DNA from: Cognatishimia activa
Lineage (GTDB): Bacteria; Pseudomonadota; Alphaproteobacteria; Rhodobacterales; Rhodobacteraceae
Reading direction: 5' to 3'
DNA: 64,000 nucleotides
Assembly (NCBI RefSeq): GCF_026016445.1
Contig: NZ_CP096147.1
Location: forward strand, 842,501 to 906,500
Made by a program: the position numbers and the translations under genes. The notes under the pieces are model-generated. The model was not told the origin of the DNA, did not search any database, and saw nothing but the letters and a program-made list of their open reading frames with translations. Shown here piece by piece: positions 29,395 to 38,694 of the stretch; position 1 is the first letter of the stretch, and the number at the start of each line of letters is the position of its first letter.

Positions 29395-31191
29395 TCAAAT
29401 CGGTTGTGTCGCTTGCGACAACCAATCCAGGGTCTCCGGTTGGATGCGCGGCGAAAGCCGTTCGAAACACTCTTTATGGTAGGTATTCAGCCAATCCCGC
29501 TCGTCTTGGGTCAGCATGTCTGGGACGATCAGGCGCCTGTCTATCGGCGCATAGGTCAACGTGCGGAACTGCAGCATCTGCCGGTGATCGTCGCCACCTT
29601 CCAGTGATGGAGCTTCCTCTACCACAACTAAATTTTCAATGCGAATACCAAATTGACCCGGTTTGTAATAGCCTGGTTCGTTCGAAAGGATCATGCCTGG
29701 TTCTAGCGGCACATGGCTGACTTTGCTCAGGCGTTGTGGGCCTTCGTGTACACTAAGATAAACCCCAACCCCGTGACCCAAACCATGGTCGAAATCCAGC
29801 CCAGCGAGCCACAACGGGCGGCGGCCGAAGGCCTCAATGTCGCGCCCCGCAAGGCCTTTTGGCCACCGCAGTTGTGAGACATTGATCATGCCTTTCAACA
29901 CCAGTGTGAAGGCGCGTTTTTCTTCATCTCCCACGGGACCAATGGCCAGAGTGCGCGTGATATCTGTGGTGCCATCGGCATATTGCCCACCACTGTCGAC
30001 CACCATGATCTCGCCGCTTTGCAGGGTACGTGCGGTGTCATGAGTGACACGGTAATGGATCACTGCCCCATGTGGGCCAGCGCCAACAATTGAGTCAAAG
30101 CTGATATCTTTCAATTGGTTGGTTGCCGTCCGGCAAGCCTCAAGATACTTCGCAACTTCGATTTCAGAAATGCCGCTTTCGCTGTTGTCGTCAAACCATG
30201 AGAGGAAATTGGCCACCGCAGCCCCATCACGCAGATGCGCTTCGGTGGTGCCCGCTAACTCCTTGGCATTTTTGCGTGCTTTTGGCAGCGCGCAGGGTTC
30301 AGCGCCATAGTCAATTGTTGTGCCAGCAGCGGTGAGAACCGATGCTACCGCCATCGGGGCGGTGGATTTATCAAGGCGCACGGAACCAGACAGAGCTTTC
30401 AACTGGTCGATTAATTCATCAGGCGCATGAACTTCAATGTCTGATTCAAAGTGATCTGCAAGGTCTGCGCACTTCGCGGGATCAATAAACAGCGCTACAC
30501 GTCCATCGGCATGAAGGATCGCAAAAGCCTGCACAACCGGATTTTTGGGAATGTCTGCGCCGCGGATATTCAGAAGCCAGCAAATACTGTCTGGCAGGGT
30601 GATAACAGCAGCAGATGCGCCCGTCGCAGCAATATCGGCACCCAGTCGCTTGCGTTTGACTGCATGGCTTTCACCTGCAAATTCAACAGCTTGTGCGAAA
30701 GCCTTAGCGTTGGGCGCATCCGGTTGATCATCCCAAACCGCATCCACTAAATTCTCGACGGGTTGCAGTGTAATGCCTTTGTCAGCAAACACCTCGGTCA
30801 GATGCTCGACCTGTTCCACTGTGTGGAGCCAGGGATCGAACCCCAAAATGCCTGAGCCAAGGTTCTCAAGAACCCATTCGCCAAGCTGCACTTCGGGCCA
30901 GTCGACCGGCGTAAACACATCTGCCACCTGTTGGCGCACCTGCAGGCGATAGCGGCCATCCACAAAGACACCGGCCTTGTCCTTCAAAACGCAGGCAAAC
31001 CCGGCAGAGCCCGTAAATCCTGTCAACCAAGACAGACGCTCGTCTCGCGCCGCCACATATTCCCCCTGATGGGCATCTGCACGCGGAACCAGAAAGCCGT
31101 CTACGCCGGCCCCAGCCATGGCAGTGCGCAGGGCTTTCAGGCGGGCAGGGCCGTGGGATGGATCAGCAGTGGAGTCAAAAGACTGAAACAT
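29395..31191 (-). CDS. Xaa-Pro aminopeptidase (M24B, aminopeptidase P)
   Basis: This cytoplasmic metallopeptidase releases N-terminal residues preceding proline. The 598-residue length, with two creatinase-like N-terminal domains and a C-terminal M24 catalytic domain, fits the long form of aminopeptidase P. Metal-binding positions are seen in MVVDSGGQYADGTTDITRT (two Asp), GHGVGVYLSVHEGPQ (His), SNEPGYY (Glu) and IRIENLVVV (Glu). The ribosome site is weak but the N-terminus starts at the expected place. It has a 156-base gap to cobT, in which nothing was recognised. Confidence 0.93.
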   Translation of the reverse strand: MFQSFDSTADPSHGPARLKALRTAMAGAGVDGFLVPRADAHQGEYVAARDERLSWLTGFTGSAGFACVLKDKAGVFVDGRYRLQVRQQVADVFTPVDWPEVQLGEWVLENLGSGILGFDPWLHTVEQVEHLTEVFADKGITLQPVENLVDAVWDDQPDAPNAKAFAQAVEFAGESHAVKRKRLGADIAATGASAAVITLPDSICWLLNIRGADIPKNPVVQAFAILHADGRVALFIDPAKCADLADHFESDIEVHAPDELIDQLKALSGSVRLDKSTAPMAVASVLTAAGTTIDYGAEPCALPKARKNAKELAGTTEAHLRDGAAVANFLSWFDDNSESGISEIEVAKYLEACRTATNQLKDISFDSIVGAGPHGAVIHYRVTHDTARTLQSGEIMVVDSGGQYADGTTDITRTLAIGPVGDEEKRAFTLVLKGMINVSQLRWPKGLAGRDIEAFGRRPLWLAGLDFDHGLGHGVGVYLSVHEGPQRLSKVSHVPLEPGMILSNEPGYYKPGQFGIRIENLVVVEEAPSLEGGDDHRQMLQFRTLTYAPIDRRLIVPDMLTQDERDWLNTYHKECFERLSPRIQPETLDWLSQATQPI

Positions 31192-31347
31192 AAGTCGCTC
31201 ACCAGTTTTGAATGTTAGCGATAGAGGTATCGACCTGATGCCAAAGCGTCTAGCCCAATCCCGGCACGCGCATGAAAAACGCGCCGGTGACGTCGCGGCG
31301 GGAATCGGAAATATCAGAAAGGCGCAACGGAAGACCCGCCGCTTTGT

Positions 31348-33225
31348 CTAGCCTTTACGAATGCCCATCACGCGCGCACGTGCACGTGGATCACTGTCAA
31401 ACAGGCTCGCCAATTGCTCGGTCATGGCACCGGCCAATTGCTCAACATCAGTGATAGTGACAGCGCGCTCATAGTAGCGCGTCACATCGTGACCAATACC
31501 AATTGCCAACAGCTCAACCTGCTTGCGCTTTTCCACCATGGCGATCACGTCACGCAGGTGTTTTTCCAGGTAATTCGCCGGGTTAACGGACAAAGTTGAA
31601 TCATCCACCGGCGCACCATCTGAAATCACCATCAGAATTTTGCGCGCTTCTGGGCGGCCGATCATCCGGCGATGCGCCCATTCCAGCGCCTCCCCGTCGA
31701 TGTTTTCCTTCAACAGGCCTTCTTTCATCATCAGACCCAGATTTGGGCGAGACCGGCGCCAAGGGGCATCGGCTGACTTATAGATGATATGGCGCAGGTC
31801 ATTCAGACGCCCCGGCTGCTGCGGGCGACCATCTGCCAGCCATTGCTCGCGGCTTTGCCCACCTTTCCAGGCGCGTGTTGTAAAGCCGAGGATTTCAACT
31901 TTTACAGAGCAGCGCTCCAGCGTTCGGGCCAGAACATCGGCGCAGATTGCAGCAATCGAGATCGGACGACCGCGCATCGAACCAGAGTTATCCAATAAGA
32001 GCGTTACAACAGTGTCACGGAACTCGGTGTCTTGCTCGACCTTGAAGGACAGAGGCGTTGTTGGGTTGGCTACAACCCGCGCCAGGCGACCGGCATCCAG
32101 AATGCCTTCTTCCTGATCGAACGACCAGCTGCGGTTCTGCTGCGCCTGCAGGCGGCGCTGCAGCTTGTTGGCTAAGCGGCTCACTGCACCCTTCAGCGGC
32201 TCCAGCTGTTGATCGAGGTAAGCGCGTAGGCGCTCCAGCTCGGCCTGTTCCGCCAGCTCTTCGGCCATGATCTCTTCGTCAAACTCGGTGTTGAAGACCT
32301 GATAGTCGGGATCAGCATCGGAAATCGGCTGCGGGGCAGGTGGCTCCAGAGGGGCCTCCCCATCCGGCATCTCTGCCTCATCCGCCATCTCCTCATCGGA
32401 CATATCGTCCATGGTGACCTGCGCTTCAGAGCTGTCCTGCTGCTCTTCCTGAGAACTCTCAGGCGTCGCATCCGTGTTCTCTTCTTCGCTGTCGTCCTGA
32501 CCTTGAGAATCCGGGTCGTTTTCTTCGTCCGGCTGCTCCTCGGCTTCATCCTGTTGATCTTCGTTCAGATCATCAGGGTCATCACCTAGCTGATCGCCGT
32601 ATCCCAGCTCATCAATGATCTGACGCGCGAATTTCGCAAACTTCGCCTGATCTGACAGCATGTCTTGCAGATCTTCGAGCGTATCGCCAGCGTTCTGTTC
32701 AATAAAGCCACGCCATAGGTTCATGACATTTGACGCTGCAGGCGGCAGATCGCGCCCGGTTGCCAAATGACGGATCAAATAGTTTGCCGCCATATCCAGT
32801 GGCGCATCAGCCGCCGCTGTGATCTTGTCGAACTTACGCCCCAGCGCTTCGTTTTCGATTTTGGCGTCAATATTGACGGCGGTGCCCGGCATGTCGCGCG
32901 CACCCATGGCTTCGCAGCGCGCGATCTCCATGGATTCAAACAGCTGCCGTGCCATGCTGCCGCGCGGAGGCGCATATTTATTAAACGTATTGTCGTTGTG
33001 GTAACGGCGGTGCAGGGCGAGACTGTCAGCCGTTCCACGCGCAAGCATCACCTCATCGCGGGTCATGCGACGAGAAATCTGTGGCAGGCGCATCTGATCA
33101 CCGGACAGACCAGAAGGATCAACGGTGTAGGTCACCGCTAATTCCGGATCATGCGCCATAACTTTGGTCGCTTCGGCCAGTGCCTTCTTAAACGGATCGG
33201 CCGGGTTATCAGATGGTTTTGACAT
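31348..33225 (-). CDS. cobT: Cobaltochelatase subunit CobT
   Basis: CobT is the VWA-domain subunit of the aerobic CobNST cobaltochelatase, which inserts cobalt into hydrogenobyrinic acid a,c-diamide. The 625-residue protein has an N-terminal helical region, a strongly acidic low-complexity stretch at about 210-300, and a C-terminal von Willebrand A domain with the MIDAS motif DNSGS (Asp412, Ser414, Ser416). With the AAA+ CobS upstream it forms the ATP-driven ring. cobN is not in this window. AAGGCGGA directly precedes the ATG. Confidence 0.95.
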   Translation of the reverse strand: MSKPSDNPADPFKKALAEATKVMAHDPELAVTYTVDPSGLSGDQMRLPQISRRMTRDEVMLARGTADSLALHRRYHNDNTFNKYAPPRGSMARQLFESMEIARCEAMGARDMPGTAVNIDAKIENEALGRKFDKITAAADAPLDMAANYLIRHLATGRDLPPAASNVMNLWRGFIEQNAGDTLEDLQDMLSDQAKFAKFARQIIDELGYGDQLGDDPDDLNEDQQDEAEEQPDEENDPDSQGQDDSEEENTDATPESSQEEQQDSSEAQVTMDDMSDEEMADEAEMPDGEAPLEPPAPQPISDADPDYQVFNTEFDEEIMAEELAEQAELERLRAYLDQQLEPLKGAVSRLANKLQRRLQAQQNRSWSFDQEEGILDAGRLARVVANPTTPLSFKVEQDTEFRDTVVTLLLDNSGSMRGRPISIAAICADVLARTLERCSVKVEILGFTTRAWKGGQSREQWLADGRPQQPGRLNDLRHIIYKSADAPWRRSRPNLGLMMKEGLLKENIDGEALEWAHRRMIGRPEARKILMVISDGAPVDDSTLSVNPANYLEKHLRDVIAMVEKRKQVELLAIGIGHDVTRYYERAVTITDVEQLAGAMTEQLASLFDSDPRARARVMGIRKG

Positions 33226-33325
33226 TCCGCCTTATTCCTTCGTGCCTCAGCGCTCTCGCTCCCCAGATGCGAAAGAGCTTACAACGAACGGTCAGGGCGA
33301 CGCCCGTCCCGCGGGTGGGTGCAAA

Positions 33326-33375
33326 GCGCCCGCCCATGGGGGCGGGTCGGGCGCTGCCCGGTCTGGCGACCGGGC
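33326..33375 (-). other. Double GC hairpin between cobS and cobT
   Basis: Two strong hairpins lie side by side. GCCCGGTC-TGGC-GACCGGGC (33356-33375) begins 7 bases after the cobS stop, and GCGCCCG...CGGGCGC (33326-33354) has 7-base outer arms. Neither is followed by a T-run on the - strand, so they may set differential stability of the cobS and cobT messages rather than end transcription. Confidence 0.55.
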
Positions 33376-33382
33376 GAAAGCC

Positions 33383-34369
33383 TTAGCCGATGCTCATGCT
33401 CGCCGCAGATTCCGGCAGTTCTTCGTCAAACAGACGCTGATAGAACTCTGCCACGGTCTGGCGTTCAAGTTCATCACATTTGTTCAAGAAAGTCAGACGG
33501 AAGGCATAGCCCACATCGCGGAAGATCTCAGAGTTCTGCGCCCAGTTGATCACGGTGCGCGGCGACATCACAGTAGAAAGATCACCATTCATGAAAGCGG
33601 TCCGGGTCAGGTCCGCCACGGTCACCATCTGACGCACGGTCTTGCGGCCGGCCTCGGTGTTGTAATGAGGCGCCTTCGACAGGATAATATTGGTCTCAGC
33701 ATCGATGCTCAGGTAGTTGAGTGTGCTGACCAGAGACCAGCGGTCCATCTGCGCTTGGTTGATCTGCTGGGTACCGTGGTAAAGACCAGTGGTGTCACCC
33801 AGACCCACAGTGTTCGCGGTCGCAAACAGGCGGAAATGTGGGTGCGGGGTGATGATCTCGTTCTGATCCAGAAGTGTCAGCTTACCGTCTGTTTCCAGAA
33901 CACGCTGGATCACAAACATCACGTCCGCGCGGCCTGCATCGTATTCGTCAAAGACGATCGCAACCGGGTTACGCAGCGCCCATGGAAGGATGCCTTCGTG
34001 GAATTCAGTGACCTGTTTACCGTCCTTCAGCTTGATCGCGTCTTTACCGATCAGGTCGATCCGGCTGATGTGGCTATCAAGGTTCACACGCACAGATGGC
34101 CAGTTCAGGCGCGCTGCAACCTGTTCGATGTGCGTGGATTTACCTGTGCCGTGGTAACCCTGGATCATAACACGACGGTTGTGGCTAAAGCCTGCCAGAA
34201 TGGCCAGCGTGGTGTCTGGGTCAAACTTGTAGGTCGGATCAATCGGAGGCACGCGGTCGGTGCGCTCTGCAAAGCCCTTGACCTTCATGTCGGTGTCGAT
34301 GCCAAACACCTCACGGACCGAAATCTCTTCGGTTGGTGTTGCGTTGATGTCTGTCATGCCGTCAGCCAT
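33383..34369 (-). CDS. cobS: Cobaltochelatase subunit CobS
   Basis: CobS is the MoxR-like AAA+ ATPase subunit of the aerobic cobaltochelatase. The 328-residue protein has Walker [10 protein letters not shown] at 71-79, Walker [15 protein letters not shown] at 136-149 with Asp141-Glu142, and a sensor-1 region [19 protein letters not shown] stands upstream of the ATG at 34369; a second ATG 4 codons later has no ribosome site. cobT follows after a 157-base gap with two hairpins. Confidence 0.95.
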   Translation of the reverse strand: MADGMTDINATPTEEISVREVFGIDTDMKVKGFAERTDRVPPIDPTYKFDPDTTLAILAGFSHNRRVMIQGYHGTGKSTHIEQVAARLNWPSVRVNLDSHISRIDLIGKDAIKLKDGKQVTEFHEGILPWALRNPVAIVFDEYDAGRADVMFVIQRVLETDGKLTLLDQNEIITPHPHFRLFATANTVGLGDTTGLYHGTQQINQAQMDRWSLVSTLNYLSIDAETNIILSKAPHYNTEAGRKTVRQMVTVADLTRTAFMNGDLSTVMSPRTVINWAQNSEIFRDVGYAFRLTFLNKCDELERQTVAEFYQRLFDEELPESAASMSIG

Positions 34370-34670
34370 GGCGCGGAATCCTTCTGTTCGCTACGCGTCG
34401 CGCGTCTTGTCTCCGTTCGCGGCCACAATATCGTTGGCTTGCCGGAGGGAAAGGGCAAAAGCGCCGTATCACCCCTTTACCACGCAAAAAATGACCGATT
34501 TTATGTTGGTGGACTCATAAGCAAATTTGATTGGCTTGTCGAGAATGAGACTTTAGGTCTCAAAAATGATAGGCAGTGCTGCATTCATCACAGGGATGTG
34601 ACGCACGCATTCTTGAAAAGCCCGCGAGCTCTCTAGATCATCACCCTATCACAAGTTGAAGGATAGAATG
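34370..34670. promoter_or_regulatory. Divergent cobS/msrB promoter region
   Basis: This 301-base gap holds no gene. A dyad TGAGAC-TTTAG-GTCTCA lies at 34546-34562. No convincing promoter boxes or cobalamin-riboswitch features were seen, but a riboswitch is hard to exclude by eye. Confidence 0.35.
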
Positions 34671-35135
34671 ATGAAAAGGCGTGAGATTTTATTGGGATCG
34701 GTGGCCCTGGGGCTTGTCGGATCTGGGCCAGCGGCGGCCGCTGGCGATTTTGAAATCACACGCAGCAAGGCGGAATGGAAAGCGATGCTGACCCCGTTGC
34801 AGTATAAAGTCATGCGCGAACATGGGACCGAGCGCGCCTTTTCCTCTCCGCTCGATAAAAACTATGAAAAAGGTGTTTATCACTGCCGTGGCTGCGACCT
34901 GAAACTCTATTCTTCCAAGCATAAATACGACAGCGGCACCGGTTGGCCAAGCTTCTACAAATCGCTGTCAAATGCTGTTGGTACGCAGCCTGATCGTTTG
35001 CTCTTGCGCGTCCGCACTGAAGTTCACTGCCGCCGATGTGGTAGCCACTTGGGGCATATCTTTGATGATGGTCCGAAGCCCACAGGCAAACGTCACTGCC
35101 TGAACGGGGTTTCGCTGGTTTTCAAAGCGGCATAA
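34671..35135 (+). CDS. msrB: Exported peptide-methionine (R)-S-oxide reductase MsrB
   Basis: MsrB reduces methionine-R-sulfoxide in proteins. The 154-residue precursor begins KRREILLGSVALGL...PAAAAG, a signal peptide with twin arginine that suggests Tat or Sec export to the periplasm. The mature domain has four structural zinc cysteines (Cys72, Cys75, Cys120, Cys123), GWPSFY, and the catalytic Cys143 in KRHCLNGVSL. AAGGA lies 7 bases before the second of two adjacent ATGs. A periplasmic MsrB without a fused MsrA is the less common form. Confidence 0.92.
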   Translation: MKRREILLGSVALGLVGSGPAAAAGDFEITRSKAEWKAMLTPLQYKVMREHGTERAFSSPLDKNYEKGVYHCRGCDLKLYSSKHKYDSGTGWPSFYKSLSNAVGTQPDRLLLRVRTEVHCRRCGSHLGHIFDDGPKPTGKRHCLNGVSLVFKAA

Positions 35136-35177
35136 GGCAGCAACCTAGGCTGTGCGTTTTTCTAGGAAAAGACCAAA

Positions 35178-35200
35178 CAAAAAGCCGCCCGGTGGGCGGC
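35178..35200 (-). terminator. Terminator between msrB and the J-domain gene
   Basis: The hairpin GCCGCCC-ACC-GGGCGGC read on the - strand is followed by TTTTTGTTTG and ends the J-domain gene. On the + strand TCATTT follows, so it may also weakly end msrB. Confidence 0.82.
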
Positions 35201-35219
35201 TCATTTCGTTCTCAAGCAC

Positions 35220-35837
35220 TTACTTAAAGCTGTTTGAATCTTTGATCTGATCCCAGGCCCAGACAACCTCTTGCAGCTGTTCTTCTTGGCTCCGGTCCCC
35301 ACCATTCATATCTGGGTGCAGCACTTTGATAAGCTTCTTATAGGCCTTGCGGATATCGGCCTTTGTCCAAGTGGCTTCCGCTTCCAGAATATCGATTGCG
35401 CGCTGTTCCGTCGGTGGCAGGCGGCGACCAGCAGAACGGCCAGGGTTTTGAGTGGCATTGCCACCCAGAACCTGATGGGGGTCTTCGATGCCCAAACGTG
35501 CCCAAGCGCGCGCCTCTGGGTCGCCCATCTTTTTGGTTTCCCGCTCCCAAACCTTGTCCTTGGATTTCTGCGCGTTGGTTTCCGCTTCGGTCTTACCGTC
35601 AAAGAAACTCCATTTGGCATTATACTCGCGCACGTGTTCTTTGCAGAACCAGCGGAACTCATCCAAGACGTCCGGTGCTTTAGGCGCGCGGAACTTCCCC
35701 GGCTCATTGCACCCAGGTGCTTCACAAACACGGGTAGATGTCGTGGATTCCCCAGACATGCCGCGACGCCCACGTGGGTTTTTCTTCTTCGCAGAAGAGA
35801 CGGACATATCGAATCCGAAGGGATCTGGTTTCGGCAT
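35220..35837 (-). CDS. C-terminal J-domain protein with N-terminal zinc-knuckle-like motif
   Basis: This 205-residue protein has an unusual order. A basic N-terminus is followed by a possible metal site (Cys38, Cys43, Cys65, His68 in VCEAPGCNEPG...WFCKEH), then a charged middle, then a J domain at about 145-205 with the HPD triad at 174-176 (KVLHPDMNGG). The J domain would stimulate an Hsp70 partner. The CobS/CobT-DnaJ-BolA neighbourhood is, to my recollection, conserved in Rhodobacteraceae. It diverges from bolA with 73 bases between starts. Confidence 0.88.
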   Translation of the reverse strand: MPKPDPFGFDMSVSSAKKKNPRGRRGMSGESTTSTRVCEAPGCNEPGKFRAPKAPDVLDEFRWFCKEHVREYNAKWSFFDGKTEAETNAQKSKDKVWERETKKMGDPEARAWARLGIEDPHQVLGGNATQNPGRSAGRRLPPTEQRAIDILEAEATWTKADIRKAYKKLIKVLHPDMNGGDRSQEEQLQEVVWAWDQIKDSNSFK

Positions 35838-35910
35838 TCTCTCACCTTTTCGACTCGGAGCGGAGAGTTTAATCTATTGGTCACAAGATTGAAGAGGGCA
35901 GGTCAAAAAA

Positions 35911-36168
35911 ATGAGTGTCAAAGACGAAATTTATGAGCGGTTGTCCGCTGCCTTTAACCCAAGTGCGCTTGAGGTTGTAGATGACAGCGAAAGCCACCGC
36001 GGCCATGCCGGTTATCAGGAAGGTGGTGAAAGCCATTTCAACGTGAGGATACGCGCTGAAGCTTTTGATAAGATGTCACGAATTGCGCGCCACCGCGCTG
36101 TGCACAATGCGTTGGGCAAAGAACTTGTCGGCCGTATCCACGCCTTAGCGCTGGATATTTCTGCCTAG
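35911..36168 (+). CDS. bolA: BolA-family protein
   Basis: This 85-residue protein is a single BolA domain, with SESHRGHAGYQEGGESHFNVRI and the C-terminal HNALGKEL-HALAL pattern typical of the BolA1-like group. BolA proteins pair with monothiol glutaredoxins in iron-sulfur and iron regulation. The invariant histidine near the C-terminus (IHALAL) is present. It converges with the DUF4177-like gene with one base between stop codons. Confidence 0.92.
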   Translation: MSVKDEIYERLSAAFNPSALEVVDDSESHRGHAGYQEGGESHFNVRIRAEAFDKMSRIARHRAVHNALGKELVGRIHALALDISA

Positions 36169-36169
36169 A

Positions 36170-36685
36170 TTATTCCGCCGCGATTTTGCGTTTGGAGCGT
36201 TTCTGAGTGGCTCGCCGACGCAACGCGGCTGGCAGCGCGCTCCGGTCGGGCTTCTGAGCGCGAAAGCTCTCTGAGGAGAAAAACGCATTTTCTTCATCCA
36301 CGTCAGAATCTTCCTCAACCATATCCAATTCGAGTTCCGGCGCCGGTGTGACATCCTTCAGATCAGGTGAATGATCCTCGATCTGCTGCAGCGGCGCAGA
36401 TGGGGCAATCTTGGGTGCGGTCGGCTCGGATATTGGCGTGGGTTCTGCGACAACTTTAGCTCTGCGGAATACCAGAACACTGCGGAAGGTTGTGGAACTG
36501 CTGGTCAGTCCGGTGCGTTCTTCATGGGGCAGGGTTTCACTGCGCTGATATTCCCAGCCATCAAGGGCCATGGAATTCATCACCTCTTCAATCGAATAGG
36601 CAAACTTGTCCTCGGAACGACGAATGCCACGCGCCTTCTGCCCCTTCGTGGGGGCCGGAACCACCTTGTACTCAAATCGATCCAT
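36170..36685 (-). CDS. DUF4177-like protein with charged tail
   Basis: The chosen start at 36685 gives 171 residues beginning MDRFEYKVVPAPTKGQKARG, typical of DUF4177-like proteins of unknown function. The first 75 residues look folded (SIEEVMNSMALDGWEYQRSETLP...FRSVLVFRR). The rest is a Pro/Glu/Asp-rich linker and a basic end (RRRATQKRSKRKIAAE). An in-frame extension to 36805 is rejected because it would start inside the gatB terminator. It may be expressed from the 150-base gap downstream of gatB. Confidence 0.78.
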   Translation of the reverse strand: MDRFEYKVVPAPTKGQKARGIRRSEDKFAYSIEEVMNSMALDGWEYQRSETLPHEERTGLTSSSTTFRSVLVFRRAKVVAEPTPISEPTAPKIAPSAPLQQIEDHSPDLKDVTPAPELELDMVEEDSDVDEENAFFSSESFRAQKPDRSALPAALRRRATQKRSKRKIAAE

Positions 36686-36800
36686 GTTGGCCTGCCTCAG
36701 TTTTTGTGAAGCATAGTCGATCTTATCCACAAAGTCCGTGGGTTTATCCACAGAAGTGGCATGGAATTCAAAGTGTTGCGCTGAGGCCTCTTCAGAAGGC

Positions 36801-36833
36801 AACAAACAAAAAGCGGGCCCGAAGACCCGCTTT
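36801..36833 (-). terminator. Rho-independent terminator after gatB
   Basis: On the - strand AAGCGGG-TCTTCGGG-CCCGCTT is followed by TTTGTTTGTT. It sits just downstream of the gatB stop. Confidence 0.85.
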
Positions 36834-36853
36834 GTTGCAATATTTGTGAGGGC

Positions 36854-38365
36854 TTAGCCTTTCAGCTTTTGTGCCACCAGCTGGTTCACAGCCTTTGGGT
36901 TCGCCTTGCCGCCGGTCGCTTTCATAACCTGACCGACAAACCAGCCCGCGAGTTTTGGGTTCTCTTTGGCTTTTTCGACCTGCGCTGGGTTCGCGGCGAT
37001 GATCTCATCAAGCGCTGCTTCGATTGCACCAGTGTCAGTCACCTGCTTCATACCGCGTTCTTCCACGATCTGCGCAGGATCACCACCTTCGGTGTAGACG
37101 ATCTCAAACAGGTCTTTTGCGATCTTGCCAGAGATGGCATCAGAGCTGATCAAGTCAATGATGCCACCCAGTTGGGCAGGCGAAATTGGACTTTCGTTGA
37201 TGCCCTTGTCGTCTTTCTTCAGGCGGCCGAAAAGCTCGTTGATCACCCAGTTTGCAGCAAGCTTGCCGTTGCGACCGTTCGCAACATCTTCAAAGAAGCT
37301 CGCGTTCTCTGCCTCTGCAGTCAGAACAGATGCGTCATATTCAGAGAGGCCGAAGTCATTGACGAAACGAGACTTTTTCTCGTCTGGCAGCTCTGGCAGG
37401 GAGGCCGCAATGTCATCAACCCAGCCTTGTTCGATTTCCAAAGGCAGCAGGTCTGGATCCGGGAAGTAGCGGTAATCATGCGCTTCTTCTTTGGAGCGCA
37501 TGGAACGTGTCTCGTTTTTATCCGCGTCGTAAAGACGGGTTTCCTGATCCACGGTTCCACCGGCTTCCACAATCGCGATCTGACGACGCGCTTCGTATTC
37601 AATCGCCGCTTGGATAAAGCGCATGGAGTTCATGTTCTTGATCTCACAGCGTGTGCCGAGGTGAGAGAAGTCCTGCGTTTCTTGGTATTTCTCATACTGA
37701 CCCGGACGGCAGATCGACACGTTCACGTCAGCCCGCAGGTTGCCGTTCTGCATGTTACCATCACAGGTGCCCAGATAACGCAGAATTTGACGCAGCTTGG
37801 TCACGTAAGCTGCGGCCTCTTCTGGGCCACGGATGTCTGGACGGCTGACGATCTCCATCAGCGCAACACCGGTGCGGTTCAAGTCGACGAAAGACATGTT
37901 CGGGTCCATGTCGTGCACGGATTTACCAGCATCCTGTTCAAGGTGGATGCGTTCAATGCGCACTTTGCGCGCCACGCCCGGACCCATATCGACGATGATC
38001 TCACCTTCACCCACAATCGGGTGGTAAAGCTGTGAAATCTGATAGCCTTGCGGCAGGTCAGGGTAGAAATAATTCTTACGGTCAAAAGCAGATTTCAGGT
38101 TGATGTCAGCCTTCAGGCCGAGACCAGTCCGCACCGCCTGTTCAACGCAGAATTCATTGATCACAGGCAGCATGCCCGGCATCGCCGCATCAACGAAAGA
38201 GACATTGGCGTTTGGCTCAGCACCGAATTTGGTGGAGGCGCCAGAAAAGAGTTTCGCGTTCGAGCTGACCTGCGCGTGCACTTCCATCCCGATGACCAGT
38301 TCCCAGTCATGTTTCGCGCCTGCGATGACTTTTGGTTTTGGGGTTTCGTATGTCAGGTCCAGCAT
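36854..38365 (-). CDS. gatB: Asp-tRNA(Asn)/Glu-tRNA(Gln) amidotransferase subunit B
   Basis: GatB is the kinase/transferase subunit of the GatCAB complex that converts misacylated Glu-tRNA(Gln) or Asp-tRNA(Asn). The 503-residue protein has [12 protein letters not shown] at the start of the cradle domain, [29 protein letters not shown], then the YqeY-like C-terminal tail with [11 protein letters not shown] and [19 protein letters not shown]. The ATG at 38365 has GGAG about 10 bases upstream; the longer frame would use TTG. gatA and gatC are not adjacent. Confidence 0.95.
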   Translation of the reverse strand: MLDLTYETPKPKVIAGAKHDWELVIGMEVHAQVSSNAKLFSGASTKFGAEPNANVSFVDAAMPGMLPVINEFCVEQAVRTGLGLKADINLKSAFDRKNYFYPDLPQGYQISQLYHPIVGEGEIIVDMGPGVARKVRIERIHLEQDAGKSVHDMDPNMSFVDLNRTGVALMEIVSRPDIRGPEEAAAYVTKLRQILRYLGTCDGNMQNGNLRADVNVSICRPGQYEKYQETQDFSHLGTRCEIKNMNSMRFIQAAIEYEARRQIAIVEAGGTVDQETRLYDADKNETRSMRSKEEAHDYRYFPDPDLLPLEIEQGWVDDIAASLPELPDEKKSRFVNDFGLSEYDASVLTAEAENASFFEDVANGRNGKLAANWVINELFGRLKKDDKGINESPISPAQLGGIIDLISSDAISGKIAKDLFEIVYTEGGDPAQIVEERGMKQVTDTGAIEAALDEIIAANPAQVEKAKENPKLAGWFVGQVMKATGGKANPKAVNQLVAQKLKG

Positions 38366-38440
38366 CTGCCGTCGCTCCAATATATAGGTTCAGATGGCGT
38401 TCTAAGACAGGGCGCGGGAAGGGGCAAGAGGAGTGAACGA

Positions 38441-38510
38441 CGTAGGGTGGTGTTTTACCCCTCCATTTTCCGAAACGTTAACGTGAGGTCGGGTGAAACC
38501 CCACCCTACG
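38441..38510. repeat. Extragenic inverted repeat element
   Basis: The arms CGTAGGGTGGTGTTTTACCC (38441-38460) and GGGTGAAACCCCACCCTACG (38491-38510) match at 18 of 20 positions when folded. They lie in the 329-base gap upstream of gatB. The GTAGGGTGGGGTTTCACCC form is a widespread extragenic palindrome (from recollection). The two differing bases suggest an older, decaying copy. Confidence 0.65.
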
Positions 38511-38518
38511 ATCTATGT

Positions 38519-38595
38519 CTAAGGTTGAAACTCGGTAATCCATCCGGGCAAAGTGGATGGTCAAGCCAGCTTCAAGGTCTTTCATGGAGGGTTCA
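38519..38595 (-). pseudogene. Decayed copy of the 3' end of the 434-aa hypothetical gene
   Basis: Read on the - strand this stretch gives EPSMKDLEAGLTIHF and, after a 2-base net deletion, a tail close to PDGITEFQP and a stop. The intact gene at 39217-40521 ends AQPFMKNLEAGLTIHFGPDGITEIQP. DNA identity is clear over about 70 bases, and both copies end at the equivalent stop codon. Upstream of this the match fades. It looks like the remnant of a tandem duplicate or paralogue. Confidence 0.75.
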
Positions 38596-38694
38596 TTCAA
38601 GGCTTTAGCTTTGTTCGAAACATGGCCTACCAACGATCCATCGGCTGCACGATCACAGATTTTAGAGTGTTACTTAGCCTTTTTCTGCGAGAAA

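Noticed and set aside
33164-34636. 490-codon + frame opposite cobS
   Set aside because: Overlaps the well-supported cobS and part of cobT. The predicted protein has no domain and an unlikely composition.
36686-36805. Forty-codon N-terminal extension of the DUF4177-like gene
   Set aside because: It would start inside the gatB terminator hairpin, and the domain begins exactly at the internal ATG at 36685.
36869-38035. 388-codon + frame opposite gatB
   Set aside because: Antisense shadow of a conserved gene. The sequence is Val/Phe/His-rich without any motif.
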